The notes: generated by a model from the letters alone, not told the origin. A stretch of 64,000 bases of DNA from Clitopilus passeckerianus (GCA_944990035.1 CALYLX010000142.1:682001-746000); one strand, 5' to 3'. Numbered from the stretch's first letter, positions 26,301 to 38,551 are shown. A program made the numbers and translations.

Positions 26301-26979
26301 AGTTTTCTCCCCAAACTAAACACAGAGATATTCGGAACCGTTTGTTCGTAAAGTCTGTATCCGTGAATCCTTTGGTCCGGCTTTAATCGTCCTTGCCTGG
26401 AGGGCGCAGTTCTTTGTCGGTGTTTAAAGGTCGGGAGGCAGCGATAAAGGTTCCTTTCTATTAATAAGGAATAGCATAAGTAAAGTGCCGGGGCGCAGTG
26501 TGGCTGAATTCTCGATGGCGTCGACTTGAATGAAATCAGCGCTAGGATTGTATGGAGCGGGTGGGAATCAATTTCCCATGTCGGCAACCTTTCTGATTGG
26601 CTACTCAACGTTCAACCATGACTTTACGCTTTCGGATGCCATTATTTTCCGAAACTCCAATAATACTGTACTGTGGTGGTACAGTACTAGAAGATTGATA
26701 CTGAGCCCTAACCGGAAGCTAAGGAACCGAACGCCTGGTTGTGGTGGGTGCCTCGGCCCATGGTTTCCGAACTTGCACGGCCCCAGGAGCTATGTGCAAT
26801 ATTGCAAAATGGCATGCACTGCAACACGTCGGCTGAGCAATTGAAACCCTTCTTCGCTTCCATTCATCGTATGTGTGACAACGCACATCACCTGTATTGG
26901 TCCAAGGTGTGTTCATGTGTGAAATACCCAGCACATAGCCTGAGGCCAACCACATTTCGTTTCTTGCGCTCTCCCCACG

Positions 26980-28478
26980 ATGTCCGTCGCCCTCAGAGCT
27001 GCTAGTACTGTTGGCGGGCTAGCAATACAGGCGGTCATCGACTTTCTCTTTCTCGCCGATACTGAAGCAGCACTCAATGGGAATAATCGTCTGGTGCAAA
27101 AAAGGGAGACTGACTGGACATTTGCTCAGATCCTTGCTCTTCTATTACTTTTGGTCCCTCTTCTTGGCCTCGCTAAAAGCCGTTTTTTGGAGCGGCGTCC
27201 TAAACGGCAGGGAGAGAGGCTTTTGCAGGCGGCAAAAGTGGGGAATCTTGGTCTGGTTCAATATCTAGTCAATCATGGGGCCGATCCAAGTACGAAAGGC
27301 AAGAGACATATTAAGTATAAGTAAAAGAGATATCCAAACTATTCGAATAGGGGCATCGCTTCGGATTGCAATGGAGAAAGGACACTTGGAGATCGTCAGG
27401 TTTCTGGCTGAGAATGGCGCAGATGTGAACGCAAAAGGTGTCAGCATTGGCCAATCCAAAGGTTGAAGTACTCATGTCCCATTTTAGCTGAATACGGTTC
27501 AACTGGACTGATCAGAGCAGCCGAAAAAGGGAACTCTGATGTCGTCGAACTACTTCTTGTGCATAAGGCTGACGTAAACGCAAAAGGTGCGGGTATCACA
27601 CAGCGCAACCTTTGATGGAAATGCTCATCGATCGTACCAGATGATCATTGTTGCACTGCACTGGTGCAAGCGGTCCATCATGAGCACTTGGATATCGTCA
27701 AATCACTCCTTGAGCACAAGGCTGATGCGAATGCAAGAGGTGCGAGCATCATTCAGTCCGGCATTTGAAAATGCTCATGGATCATACCAGATGAGCGTGG
27801 TTGGACCGCACTCATGCTTGCGGCCCTGAATGGGCAGTTGGATGTCGTCAGATCATTGCTTGAGAAAAAGGCTGACGTGAATGCAAAAGGTGCGAGCATC
27901 ATCCGATGCATCAACTGAAATGCTCATGGATCATACTAGATGAGGATGGTTGGACTGCACTCCCGGCTGCGGCCCAGAATGGTCACTTGGACATCGTCAA
28001 ATCACTCGTTCAGCACAAGGCTGATGTGAATGCAAAAGGTGCGAGCATCATTCAATGCAGCTTTTGAAAATGCTCACGGATCATACTAGGTCCGCATGGT
28101 CGCACTGCACTCATGCAAGCGGCCCAGGAGGGGCAGTTGGATGTCATCAAATCATTGCTTGAGAACAAGGCTGACGTGAATGCAAGAGGTGCGAGCATCA
28201 TCCAGTCCAACCTTTGAAAATACTCATGGATCATACCAGCTGAGAATGGTTGGACCGCACTCGTGCTTGCGGCCGAGGATGGGCACGTGGATGTCATCAA
28301 ATCACTCGTTCAGCACCAGGCTGACGTGAATGCAAGAGGTGCGAGCATCATCCCGTGCAGCCTTTGAAAATACTCATGGATCCTCCCAGATGAGGATGGT
28401 CCGACTGCACTCCTGGTTGCGTCCAGGAATGGGCACAGTGAGGTTGTAGTAGTTTTGCAGCCCCATGGTACTTTGTAA
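26980..28478 (+). CDS. Membrane-anchored ankyrin-repeat protein
   Basis: Nine exons give 362 residues. Exon 1 (26980-27298) encodes a start MSVALRAASTVGG, a likely transmembrane helix (ILALLLLLVPLLGLA) and a first ankyrin unit. Then come exons 27351-27437 and six exons of exactly 99 nt (27488-27586, 27641-27739, 27791-27889, 27940-28038, 28090-28188, 28240-28338), each a 33-residue ankyrin repeat of the pattern GWTALxxAAxxGHLDVVKSLLEHKADVNAKG. A last partial repeat ends at TAA 28476-28478. All introns are phase 1 and 50-54 nt. The first has a GC donor (27299). Ankyrin repeats bind other proteins; the partner is unknown. No frameshift is seen. Confidence 0.87.
27438..28389 (+). repeat. Tandem array of an intron-plus-ankyrin-exon unit (~150 bp)
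   Basis: Intron donors lie at 27438, 27587, 27740, 27890, 28039, 28189 and 28339, a period of 149-153 bp. The later introns share nearly the same sequence: they start GTGCGAGCATCATYCA, contain TTTGAAAATGCTCATGGATC and end with ACCAG or ACTAG. Because intron and exon are both repeated, the array is a genomic tandem duplication that happens to keep the reading frame, since phase-1 introns flank 99-nt exons. Confidence 0.9.
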
Positions 28479-30668
28479 CGATACACGCACTCCATTCCAG
28501 CGGCTCAATATAGGGGAAGGCTGTCTTCAAGTTATTGCTGTTGAAACCAAATAGTGTTATAATTGATGGCAGCTATGCTTTATTTATAGCATCGTTCAAA
28601 TCCTTGTTACTCACAAGTAGTTATAACGGTTCGTTCCAGTCAATCTGAATATTAAGGTACCCCCATTACCTCAAAATCATGCGATATTGAAGACTAGAAT
28701 CCATGTCTAACCCTTCCGATAAGCAGTACAATTGTTCTCCACTGGCTCAAAAGCAAGCGGACCTCACTGAAAGGATACTTGGGGTGTCATCGGTAGGTTT
28801 GGTCAGTCAGTGATCTTTATTTAACTGCCTCAATCTGTTGTCGAGCATAACAGTGCAATGGTGGTAGAGCTCATCATGAGCTCTGAGGGTCCGATTAATA
28901 GGTAGTACCTATAGTACTATAGAATTGTGTGATTTCTAATCCATGGGCTATCTAGGAAATTCTACGGCCAGGGACCTCGCTTGTGGCCAGGGACCAGCCT
29001 TAGGTGCCTCACCTTTGGCCTAGGGCCTTCCCATGGTACCGCCCAAGTGATATAGGTACCGCGTCTCGCCCGCCGTTTCCCAAATCTCAAAATTGTAGCT
29101 GATAGGCACACTTACGGATGCTCCTTCACCGCCCCATTCAAGTTCCTGTGGTGCAGGTACTTCTGGATCTAATCGCGGTCGTGGTGGTGGTTGCATGAGT
29201 GGTGGCCTGGTCCTTCGCAGGACTCACCGAGAAACGGAGTCGGTCCGAGTCCTTCACATCTGCTTGAACACACGAGCCCGTCACCATGCCTGGCCTGGTA
29301 GAGCGAAGGGTCCGACGACGTTTGCGGAGATAGCTTTTCAGAAGGAAATGGTGAATATTGTATAGACGAGAACATGGAATGCACAATTCTGTGGCCAATT
29401 GTAGTATTCTGACGAACTTTTTGGATCTTGTATCACCATTATACATATTACCCCCTTCATCACTTCTACATTTCGTTGCATCCTATTTACTTCATTATGA
29501 TGTACCGGGCTTTAGTTATTCAGATAAACTACATTTCATTTATCGTAGTCATTCCCCTAAGCTTGTACCCCACGTCCCTAGTAACATGTTACATACCAAT
29601 GGCGAGAACAACTGAGCCAGCTTTCCTGGAAACTTCTCAAAGTACGTTCCTGGCGGTGGCTAGCTTGTCGTTCCCGATGTCACTAATGGCGGTGGGGGTT
29701 AAATGGGGCACACAGGTATACACTAGGAGGAAATAATTCCCCGGACGTTGGTCCAAAATTCCGGTGGCAATGCTATCCGAGTTCTCACTGAGTTGAGCGT
29801 ATGTGTACAAGATCGCGTTCTCGGCCAAGATTAACGAGATACCCGCTTACAGGCCAGGCTTGCTAACGGTGAAGATTCCGGGGTGTCAACGGCGAGACAG
29901 GGAAGATTGTCGATACACAGCCACAAAAAGTCATGAAAATTACAGTACATCAGCAACGTCCCCCGTCGCGTCCGGTGTGTCAAAGCGCAACTTGTGGGTA
30001 ATCAACAACTATTCGAACAGCTGGGCGGATCTGGGTATGGCTGGAGTGTTAGGTATGACCGAGGTAGGGCGAAAGAAAACAACCATGTTTCTCTGAACGT
30101 CAATGGTACCCTCCCAACGATGACAATCGTCCCAATTCAAATTCAACAATACCCTGACCGACTTCTTGGATCCCGTCGGGTACTGGCGCTCATCTCATGC
30201 ATCCATCGCACTGTACTTCGTCGTCCGACATGTCCCTCTCATCTAGCCAATTAAACTACGAGTCAAATGCGCACACTCGTCCGTCCTCCTCTCCCCACCG
30301 GTCTGCTAGCGCTACTCGCGTTCGTTGCCTCGTTCGAACACCTGATACCTTGTACATATGGATCACGTTTGATTCGTGGGGCGTAGTGGGAATCGACCGC
30401 CGCTTTTCAGATACCCTCATGATTTGAATGCCCGGTTCTGACAATGGAAGTCCGAAATGTACGCCGATAAATATTTTTGCGACTCAAAATATACGAATAC
30501 AGGCTTGTCAATGCGAAGACCAGAAGGCAGGTGCACAACCCTGAGTACGAGAAGCTAAAAGTCACAACATGCATCTCAGTACAACACGTTCAGATCGGAA
30601 CCAGCAAAGACAATAAGTAGCCAAAAGTGAATCCAGGGACGATGTTATCAGTCGTTGAGAAGGTTGAT
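28479..30668. other. Intergenic region with possible gene remnant
   Basis: About 2.2 kb holds no confident gene. On the minus strand around 29013-29300 short coherent stretches appear (DPEVPAPQELEWGGEGAS, then IWETAGETRYLYHLGG after a possible intron). They may be the tail of a decayed gene, but no start or upstream exons could be found. At 28975-29035 the words CCAGGGACC and GGCC(T/A)AGGG recur. The remainder is AT-rich with nothing recognisable. Confidence 0.35.
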
Positions 30669-31938
30669 TTATCGGCGCAACACAGACAGCATCTTGGCCA
30701 ATTGGTTGATCTGTCCCTTCTGGACCTTCTTCACGCCACCAACTTCACCCTCGTCACCAGCCGATCCACTGTCGTCTGCCGTACTGGTCGGCACGGAACG
30801 CCTGACAGGTCCTGAATTCCTGGAGGAAGACGACCCCTGACCAGCGACGGCCTGGTGAGCACCATCAGTTCTAGGCCTTTCACTGATTGCGCCCAACTTG
30901 GCATCCTGAGGTTTCTTCTTCCTGGTAGGTGGTTGACCATGGGCATCGCCAAATGGGGAATTGGGATGTAGGCCCCTTTGTAGCGATTCGAGCTCCCAAG
31001 GTACGCCAGTCATAACTGGGTTGTGAGGAAAACAGGGGTTCAGCGGCAGGCTACGACAATGTTTGGATGACAGAAACTCACTCTTTATATTCCTTGGCAG
31101 TTGGGGACCAGCAACAGCCACACTCTGGGTTCTCACTCTGCGACTACTACCGGACGAGACACTTGTAGCCGTAGTCGACACGCTACCCATACTACTAGTG
31201 TTGCTAACCCCAGTGGACCCCGATGCAATAGAGAGCACATCCGATTCAAGTTCCTCGTTCAATTTTGTACTGGTGGGTGATTCCATTCCAATAATTCTAT
31301 TCCGATTCAAGTCGAAGGGCTTCCATTTCTGGTTAGGTTTAACGTTACGTTCTGGAGGTCCAGGAACCACCGAACCCCCACCGTCGTTCAAGCCCATGAT
31401 AAGGGCAGGGATAGATCGATAAGCTCCTTCCCAGGTCATCATTCCGTAATTTTCGTCGTCGTCTTCGTCCCAATCAGCATCGACCATAGGAGGGATGGAA
31501 AGGGAAAGGGGGGGACGATGAACAGGATATTGTAACATTCCGCGAGCGCTTTCTCTGTGAAGGCCCGAATCACCTTCATTTGATTCGGAATCTTTTCCAG
31601 TAAGGTTGTCTAAACGAGTTTCAGTCATAGTGTCTTCCTTCAAATGGGCTTCATCCTTTGGTGCCGAGTCACGACGTTCAATTCCAAGTATAATGTTTGG
31701 AATGGTTGAGTCTTCCGAATCGATGGGCCGAGGATCTGTAATAATATTAACATTTCAGTTGAATGGTATAATATATGACCCATTTACCAGAGGTCCTAAT
31801 CGTGAGAGAGTCTACTTCTGCTTGCGTTCCCTCCTGTTGCAGATGATGTTCCAAGTAAATTGCACCTAAAAAGACATGAAAACGTGCAGAACGATCGAGG
31901 ATAGTATCGCTACGAACCGCTTTCTTGAGTTGGCACAT
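30669..31938 (-). CDS. Hypothetical disordered protein
   Basis: The model starts at ATG 31938 (MCQLKKAVRSDTILDRSARF), splices at 31787-31736 into DPRPIDSEDSTIPNIILG, and probably skips a 72-nt in-frame intron near 31005-31077 (AAGA|GTGAGT...CCCAG). It stops at TAA 30669-30671. The protein is rich in Ser, Pro and charged residues, with an acidic patch (DADWDEDDDENYG), a long Ser/Thr run and a lysine-rich tail ending KGQINQLAKMLSVLRR. No domain or membrane segment is recognised. A frame further upstream (32104-31910, ending LLEHIDAK) looks coding but does not join in phase, so the N-terminus may be incomplete. Confidence 0.5.
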
Positions 31939-32218
31939 ACTTTGCGTCTATGTGTTCGAGAAGGGACTTTAGGGACAAGTCTTCGCACTCCTGTTCGGGA
32001 TCTGCCTTGGGTGAATGAGTGGCAGAAACGATTTCCGTACAATGCCTCGGAATATACCTTGAGAAATGAGCACCAGACAGAGTCGTGGGTGATCGCCAGA
32101 TCACAGTCAGGGAACTAAATTCACCTTTCTCAATTATATCTTCCTAGAGGTATATATTGCATAAGCCACGTACTTTATTTAAAAGGTACAAATTGACGAG
32201 GTTCGATGGATGGATTAG

Positions 32219-33624
32219 CTATTGATTGGTCAGTAGAGCTTTCCTCCCGGGATGTAGTGAAGTGATTACCGGTGACAATGGTGGAACAGTGGCCGTTATA
32301 ACGGAAGGAGATTTAGGATGGCTATTTGATACTGCTTCGATCGTCGTCGAAGCACCAGCACGTGTAAGCATGCTGGGCACCATAGAAGGAAATCCCTGGT
32401 TAGCCATGAAGAGGCTGAAAATTCTCCATTGTTCAGGTTCTGGTGCAAGTTTGTCCATAGGGGAGACTTCGGCAACACTGATGCCGAAGATCTTGGCCAG
32501 GACTCTATTGCTCAAGGTGACTTTGTATCCTCGAAGAAAAACACATTGATTTTCTACGCCGCCGTTGGATTGACAACTGGAGCCTTCTTTGACAGATGAC
32601 TGTCCAGGTTCTTTCCACTCTGAGTTGCTAAAAACCATCCCAAATCTTGAAGTGGTAAGAAATGATGCTGTTCCCCAAGCACGCGTTTTGTCGTATCCGG
32701 TGATAAGATATATCGATCCATTGGTGATGTCACGTCCAAGGCGATTTTTGGCAAAATCATACCAACTCACGCCATGCCTCGATGCGTATTCAATGAAATC
32801 CTTACAATGAATAAGGTCCTCCTTTGACGCGCCAGAAGGTAATGCAAGAACCCCTCCTTCTCCTGGCCCACAGTCAAATTGGTATGCATCCGAAGGTGTT
32901 CCAGACATCCTGATTGAAACGTGTTAAGACATGGGACACAGATACGGCATGGACTTACAATGGATGTGAGACGACCTGAACGGTGTCTGCACCTACTACC
33001 CATCCGCCAGGTTTGCATGATTTTCCCCGTCTATAGTTGTGGCGATTATCGGGGGGTCTTTTCAGCTTGATGAACCCTTCAGGAACCCAGCCACCGTTTA
33101 TTGGCCCGTCAGCATCTTCGCAAATGTTGAAGAAAACGTCGTAATAGCCGTCTTGAGTCACGATGCCAACGTCACCGATCCTGACTCCTTGCATCTGGTA
33201 ATCTTCCGGGAGCTCATTAGGCAGCGATGCATCCATTAAGGGGTATCCCCGTCCTTTCTTCATTAAAATACGCGAATAGCGCTGGCTTGGAAGCTCAGAT
33301 TGACCCGAAGGTGGTAGCGGTATATGTGGTCTCTCTAGCTGGCTTTGCGCTGGTAGGTATTCATGTAGGTTTATGGGGTTGTCAAGGAGGCAAGGTGTCA
33401 CTCACGATCGGCATAGGTGTGGTAATGGACGTCCCCAGCTACGCTATTCAGTGTTGTTCCCTGATTATAGACGTCTCGAACTTCATGCATCATTCCAGCT
33501 TGCTGGAAGCTATACAAATTGGAAGGAATCAAGGTTTAAATGTACCAGAACAATCGAAGACTGCATACCTTTTTATAGGAGATTTCGGAGCCATTTCAGC
33601 TACTTCGACCACTGCCGTTGTCAT
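32219..33624 (-). CDS. Uncharacterised agaricomycete family protein
   Basis: Four exons are inferred. Exon 1 starts at ATG 33624 (MTTAVVEVAEMAPKSPIK). Exon 2 holds DVYNQGTTLNSVAGDVHYHT and ends at 33406. Exon 3 starts at 33338 with LERPHIPLPPSG, followed by SRILMKKGRGYPLMDASLP and VRIGDVGIVTQDGYYDVFFNIC. Exon 4 reads GVLALPSGASKEDL, GVSWYDFAKNRLGRDITNGSIYLITGYDKT and RAWGTASF. This order is one I know from a large, unstudied mushroom protein family that often lies near NACHT, NB-ARC or ankyrin genes; the AGDVHYHT motif resembles the N-terminal segment of some fungal NLR-like proteins. Function is unknown. No membrane or signal segment is seen. Stop at 32219. Confidence 0.75.
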
Positions 33625-34030
33625 TGAAGTTTGTGTGAAACGAAGACGTTCTAGCACAGTTCGAATATAAGTGGGGATAAGGAAGCTGTGACCTGAGTGT
33701 TTGTTAATTGAACGCCAGTAGTGGCTAGTGGCTGTTTATGGTGTACAAGTAGAGACGACCCCAAGCGCCAACCAGTTATAGATTTGTTGATTATCTGCTG
33801 ATTTAATTGGCAATACACGAGGCGTCGAGGGCGTTATCTCACTATAACGCGCAATTCCCGCCAGTTGTCGATTCTCTGAGCACCAGAAGGGTGTTTGTGA
33901 CTTTGTCGTCCTTGGAGAAATTGGAGTTCGCCAATCCAAGCAAAGATGTTGATTGGTTGCTCATATTTGGTCGGGTTCAGTTAATACAAATTTAATCAGG
34001 AAATATCTATGAAGCAAGGCTTGTTCCTAC

Positions 34031-36173
34031 TCAAACGTCCCGACGAATACGTCTGGCGAGGAAATCCTTCCAACGGGCATTGACAAAATCTTTTCCCGAA
34101 CCCGCCTGGGTGAACCTGGTGAACAAACTGCTCAAAGTTACCAACTCGTTTTTGGATAGCTTGGCGAGCTCCTGAAGATTTTGAAGCTCCAGGCTGAGCT
34201 TGAGGGCAAGCCAGGTATCCTAGAGTGCACGGTCGTCAGAGGCGGAAGAATGTTCATCTGCAAAAATGAACGACCTTGGCACAATAAACTGCCGTGTGCT
34301 GGCGGTCTTTGGAGCTGCCCTTCTGCAAGTTGACCATTTCAGTGAACTTGACATCTTCCTTTTTCTCCCCGAGGAATTCTTCGGCAACGACCCCCAAGGT
34401 GTATTTCCGGCCAGCGTATTCGTAGAACAGGCAATGCATCGTATCTAGATTGACTCTCCCGTGGGCAATGGGACAGGCGCTCCACTCCCAGTTCGGCCAT
34501 CTGGTGCCAGTGATCGGTGGGCGGACAGGATCCGCTGGAGGTGCTTGGGTGAGTTGAACTGCTTAGAAAGAGTCTGTCATCAAAGTACCTTCGACTCGAG
34601 TAAGCTTGAAAGGGGGGATTCCCAGGACCTCGGCACGCCTCATCAGGAAGGGCCAGTCGAATCGAGCGGAGTTATGCCCTATAACGACATCTGGATCCAC
34701 TTTGTTGAAGAACTCCCTCCAGTCGGAGAGCAATTCCTTCTCAGTCTTGAAGCTGCGAACTTCTGTTCCTTCGATAGCATCGCAGCTATCTCAGGCTAGA
34801 GCAAAGATGATTCGATAAAACGGTTCTGATTCGCCTACAAAGTTATCAGTAAATGCAAGGTCAGGTGCAAACCCAATAAACAGACCATAGGTGGAGAGCA
34901 TGCATGAAATCTGGTAGACCGAGTCTTGAGTGGGATCCGGGCTTAGATTGCCTCGCACTGCTGTTCGATGTCGGCACTCAGCATCCTCAGGGGAGCAAAT
35001 TTGATTCCATCGGCATTCAGCACTTGAAGGTTATCCGCCCTATCAACTCTTTCAGTGAATTGAGGTGAGAGCATCCCATAACGAACATACTTGACCGAGA
35101 TATGTATCGTCTTGCGAGGATTATCCCGTGGGCTCGGTCGTAGCTCGTAGTCATCGGCATCAATTCAGATGCGGCTTGCCAAGCATGATACCTGATAATT
35201 GAGAATCGTGAGTTGGGAATAAGCAAATCATGTCGACTCAGATACCTTGTGTTCGAGCATGAAGAAATCCAGGCAGTTCTCCGCCGCCGGACTGAAGGTA
35301 TTGGTGCCACTCGGACCAAAAAAGGAGCGATATTTACATCTACCACTCCTGAAGAAATGTACTTGGAATGTGAGCTGACCTGCCCAACTCAAAAAGATAG
35401 GAACAACTTATTTTTCATCTGGGTCAATGTTTCTGGGCGCGTATAAATTCTCAACATCGCGGGTGTACACTCGATCAGGTCGACGCAGTATGTTATCGTA
35501 GTGGTGAAGGATTCCTAGGTAGAGTCAACATCTGGCGCCTCAGTGAAGGCAGCGGGATGCTCACATTGATGTAGTCAGCGAGTGGCTCCATATCACCCTC
35601 TGTGATACCTTCAGGAGCCGGAATGTAGAAATACACCAGAAAGTCATGGATGTGGGCGATGACAGGATTCCCAGCCTAGGAAAAGTTTCAGGGGAGATTG
35701 AACACAGCAAATGGAGGAAACCTACATCGGTGCATCCAGTGAGGCACAAGAGAGACTTGGCATTGCTGTAGCATATATCAATGACCTGGAATTCTATGGA
35801 GAGACATGTTAGTTGACTGTTTAAATCGTCATTTTATTTTTGGAGGAATGTCAATTGGTACGTACCGAGGTCTTCCTCATTCGTCGAGATTTGAGGGAGC
35901 TGACCATTATAATGTTCAACAGTGTGGTCTTCTGAATAAAGTTCGATCAAGGTCAGTCGAGCCAGAAATATTAGCAGGCAAGCATGGTATACCTTGATCT
36001 CTCATACTCTTCAGCACCTCTGCAAACGATGCGGAGGGCGCAAGACTCTGCTTCTTAGCTGCGGGTTGTTGTTGCCTAGCATCAGTATCTTCACTGTCGG
36101 ATGGGTGGGTTCAGTGTATTTGAGCAGTAACAAACGACGAATCTGTTCACCTGCGAGGGCGTTTGCCAGTCAT
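34031..36173 (-). pseudogene. Polymerase delta-like exonuclease-only gene, copy 2 (broken)
   Basis: This is a paralogue of the gene at 24180-26300 in the same orientation, with the same exon pattern from an N-terminal KKQSLAPSASFAEVLKSM to a C-terminal KDFLARRIRRDV. Exo II (GHNSARFD) and Exo III (YCAK|D across an intron) remain. At least three lesions are seen: an in-frame TGA at 35165-35167; a one-base loss in the Exo I region at about 34964, which breaks the frame right after ADIE; and a 6-bp insertion carrying TGA at 34791-34793 where copy 1 reads FALDSC. ATG would be at 36173 (MTGKRPR). Copies 1 and 2 are clearly diverged, so the duplication is old. The gene is most likely non-functional. 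Confidence 0.82.
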
Positions 36174-36546
36174 GTCTCTCTCGAATGTCTGACCGGCTCT
36201 ACGTGTAGGGTACCTGTTTATCTAGACCCAAGAGTCTGGCTATATAGACAGATCTGCTTGGATGCTTTGGGGATGTTCTAGAGTCTTCTAGAGTCGTTGC
36301 AACAGTGTTGTATCAACCCTGGTGCCATCCGACTTGGTACACGCTGGTGACTGACTGAGCAACAGATGCCTCCATACTGCGGAAGACATGTCGTGTGTGA
36401 GACATACGACCGTATCAATGCCATTGAATTCAAGACATCGTGTAATTTCGAGGTCTGAGAATGTGAGTTGCGAGTTGGTAGCGAGTAAAGAGCGTTCGGC
36501 TAAATTTAGACGACTTGATCAGAACTGGCATTGGTCGCGTACCACA

Positions 36547-38551
36547 ATGACTGCGAGCGTATTGTACCATTGTCCATGTCTTTGTGAGGATCCAGCACCA
36601 CCACCTCCTCATTTACCTTCATCTTCTTACAATTTCCACCCTCTGCATGCGCTGTTTTTCTGCGAAGAATGCGATAGCATCAGATGTAATCGCTGTGTGC
36701 TCGTCGAAGTCAGCACGTATTACTGCCCGAACTGTTTATTTGAGGTACCTAGTGCTAGTGTAAGAGCAGAGAAGAACAGGTCAGTAGCCTCAATCCCACA
36801 AGAAGCTCTGCTCATGATTCTTCAGATGTGCCCGAAATTGCTTCATGTGTCCGAATTGCCGAAATACCCTTTCTGTTGTTCCCTCGGATCCTCCTGAAAC
36901 TGCAGACGGCAGACTGGCAAGCTCAATTAGTGGTGTCGGGGAGCCACCATTCCTCCTGTACTGTAACCACTGTCGATGGGACTCGGCTGACGTTGGCATT
37001 ACATTCGAGAAACCTACAGGCCTCGCTGGTACACCCTTTGTAATCGTGGCGTTTGGAGACCGAGCTGATTGTCAAGTCTAATATAGCCCAACTACAGAAG
37101 TTTGAAGACTCTGCTCCAGAGGCTTTGGAATTTGACCGTCTCAAAGAACACTTTGAACCCTTCATCCGCGCCTCCTCCCTCACGAGCTCTCTATCATCGT
37201 CGACAGCAGTTCCAAGCAGTCTAGCCCATTCGCACCATCTTCACTCCACCGCAGTTACAGCTGCTGCTTCCGCCGCTCTTGCTCGCGATATTCCCGGGGT
37301 AGGCAAATATAACCCACTTGGACGAAGCGCATCAGGTCGACCTGGAAAGGACAGGAGCAAGAACAAAGATGAAATGCCAGAATATAAGAGTCGAATGGAT
37401 ATCACCGCTGCAAGTAGGATGGGGAATGGGGGAGGAGAGGCGGATGTGGAGTACATGAAGCACCTGGAGAATGTACCTGAGGTGGCGAGTTTGGACCAAC
37501 GGTGGGGAAATAGTTGGGCAACATCCTTGCAGACACAGTAAGTCGTGTTTTCATTCTTGGAGATCCAAGCGAACTGACGGTTGCTCTATTTTGTAGAGAA
37601 CTAAAGCCTCTCCGCATCCCCTTGCATTCAAAACGTTCTAAACGATGTCCAGCATGCACACATATCCTCATTAAACCCGAACAGAAAGCCCAATCTGTAC
37701 GATACAAAATCAAACTGGTAGCAGCAAACTATCTACCTGCTATAACCGTCTCCCTCCCACATGTCCAACAAATTCAGATGGAACTTGCCAAACGAGCTCT
37801 CTCGTCACGTTCGAACCCGGCGACAGCTACCACCGACGAAGACCGAGCTGCAGCAAACTCGATGCATGCGGGCCGAACATACCCCTTCCATCTATATTTG
37901 ACAAACCCTCTGTATGATCCCATTCAGGTCAGGTTGTCTGTGCAGAGGATGCATGTTTCGACTGCTGCCGCGTCCTCAGTGACCAGTCCTACTCCAGGAA
38001 GTGTGCCACCGTCGCCTGAGAAGGCGCGTCGGCCGCCGTTTGCAATTTCGCTGCCCACAGCTACGTTCCCCATTGCGCCTTTCGCCGAGGCATGGGAGTA
38101 CGAAGATGATGAGGATATGTTTGGTACAGAAGATGAGGACGATGAAATGCTTGGTGTAGGACGAGGAGGGCGAGAGAGGGATGGGAGGGGGAAGGTGAAG
38201 ACAGTCGGCGTGCTTGAGAAGAGGGCAAATGTCACCGTCGTGGGAGGAGAAGTCGTCATCGGGAAGGAGGCGCGAGGCAATGTCAAAGTAAGCTGAGTTT
38301 CAAGAACCCCCTTTCCCTCGATGGCTACCAGTGATTTCTGACGATCCCCCTCCCCTACTTTCCTTTTACAGTTTAACATGCTCGTGTCCTACACCTACCG
38401 CTCTGATGATGCGGCGCCTTCGGAGAGTAACGAGAGCCCATCTAAAGCGGCAGCACGGGCGCCCGAAACTAAAACGTTCGCGTTCTATACCGTGGTGGAC
38501 CTCGGACCGATTATACCAAAGGAGGATCCAAGGATGGATGCGGATGTTTGA
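36547..38551 (+). CDS. Dynactin p62 subunit (DCTN4)
   Basis: Exons 36547-36779, 36826-37028, 37087-37537, 37597-38287 and 38372-38551 give 585 residues. The N-terminus is a cysteine-rich zinc-binding region (CPCLCEDP, FFCEECDSIRCNRCV, YYCPNCLFEVPS, CARNCFMCPNCRNTL, LYCNHCRWDSADVG) typical of dynactin p62. Later come MEYMK-type coiled segments, LHSKRSKRCPACTHILIKPEQK, YLPAITVSLP and a beta-rich end FNMLVSYTYRSD...FAFYTVVDLG. The protein belongs to the pointed-end complex of dynactin, which helps dynein move cargo and nuclei along microtubules. An acidic patch (EDEDDEM) lies late in exon 4. All splice phases fit. Confidence 0.93.

Noticed and set aside
28970..29040. Short CCAGGGACC/GGCCTAGGG repeats
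   Set aside because: Spacing is irregular and the units are under 12 bp; no array, and CRISPR is not expected in a fungal nuclear genome.
24180..36173. Idea that the exonuclease copies are carried by a transposon
   Set aside because: I looked at flanks of both copies and saw no shared terminal repeats or target duplication; a plain old duplication explains them.
36388..36546. Longer N-terminus for dynactin p62 from a frame beginning at 36388
   Set aside because: The residues before MTASVLYHCPCLCEDP do not fit the family and an ATG in good position exists at 36547.
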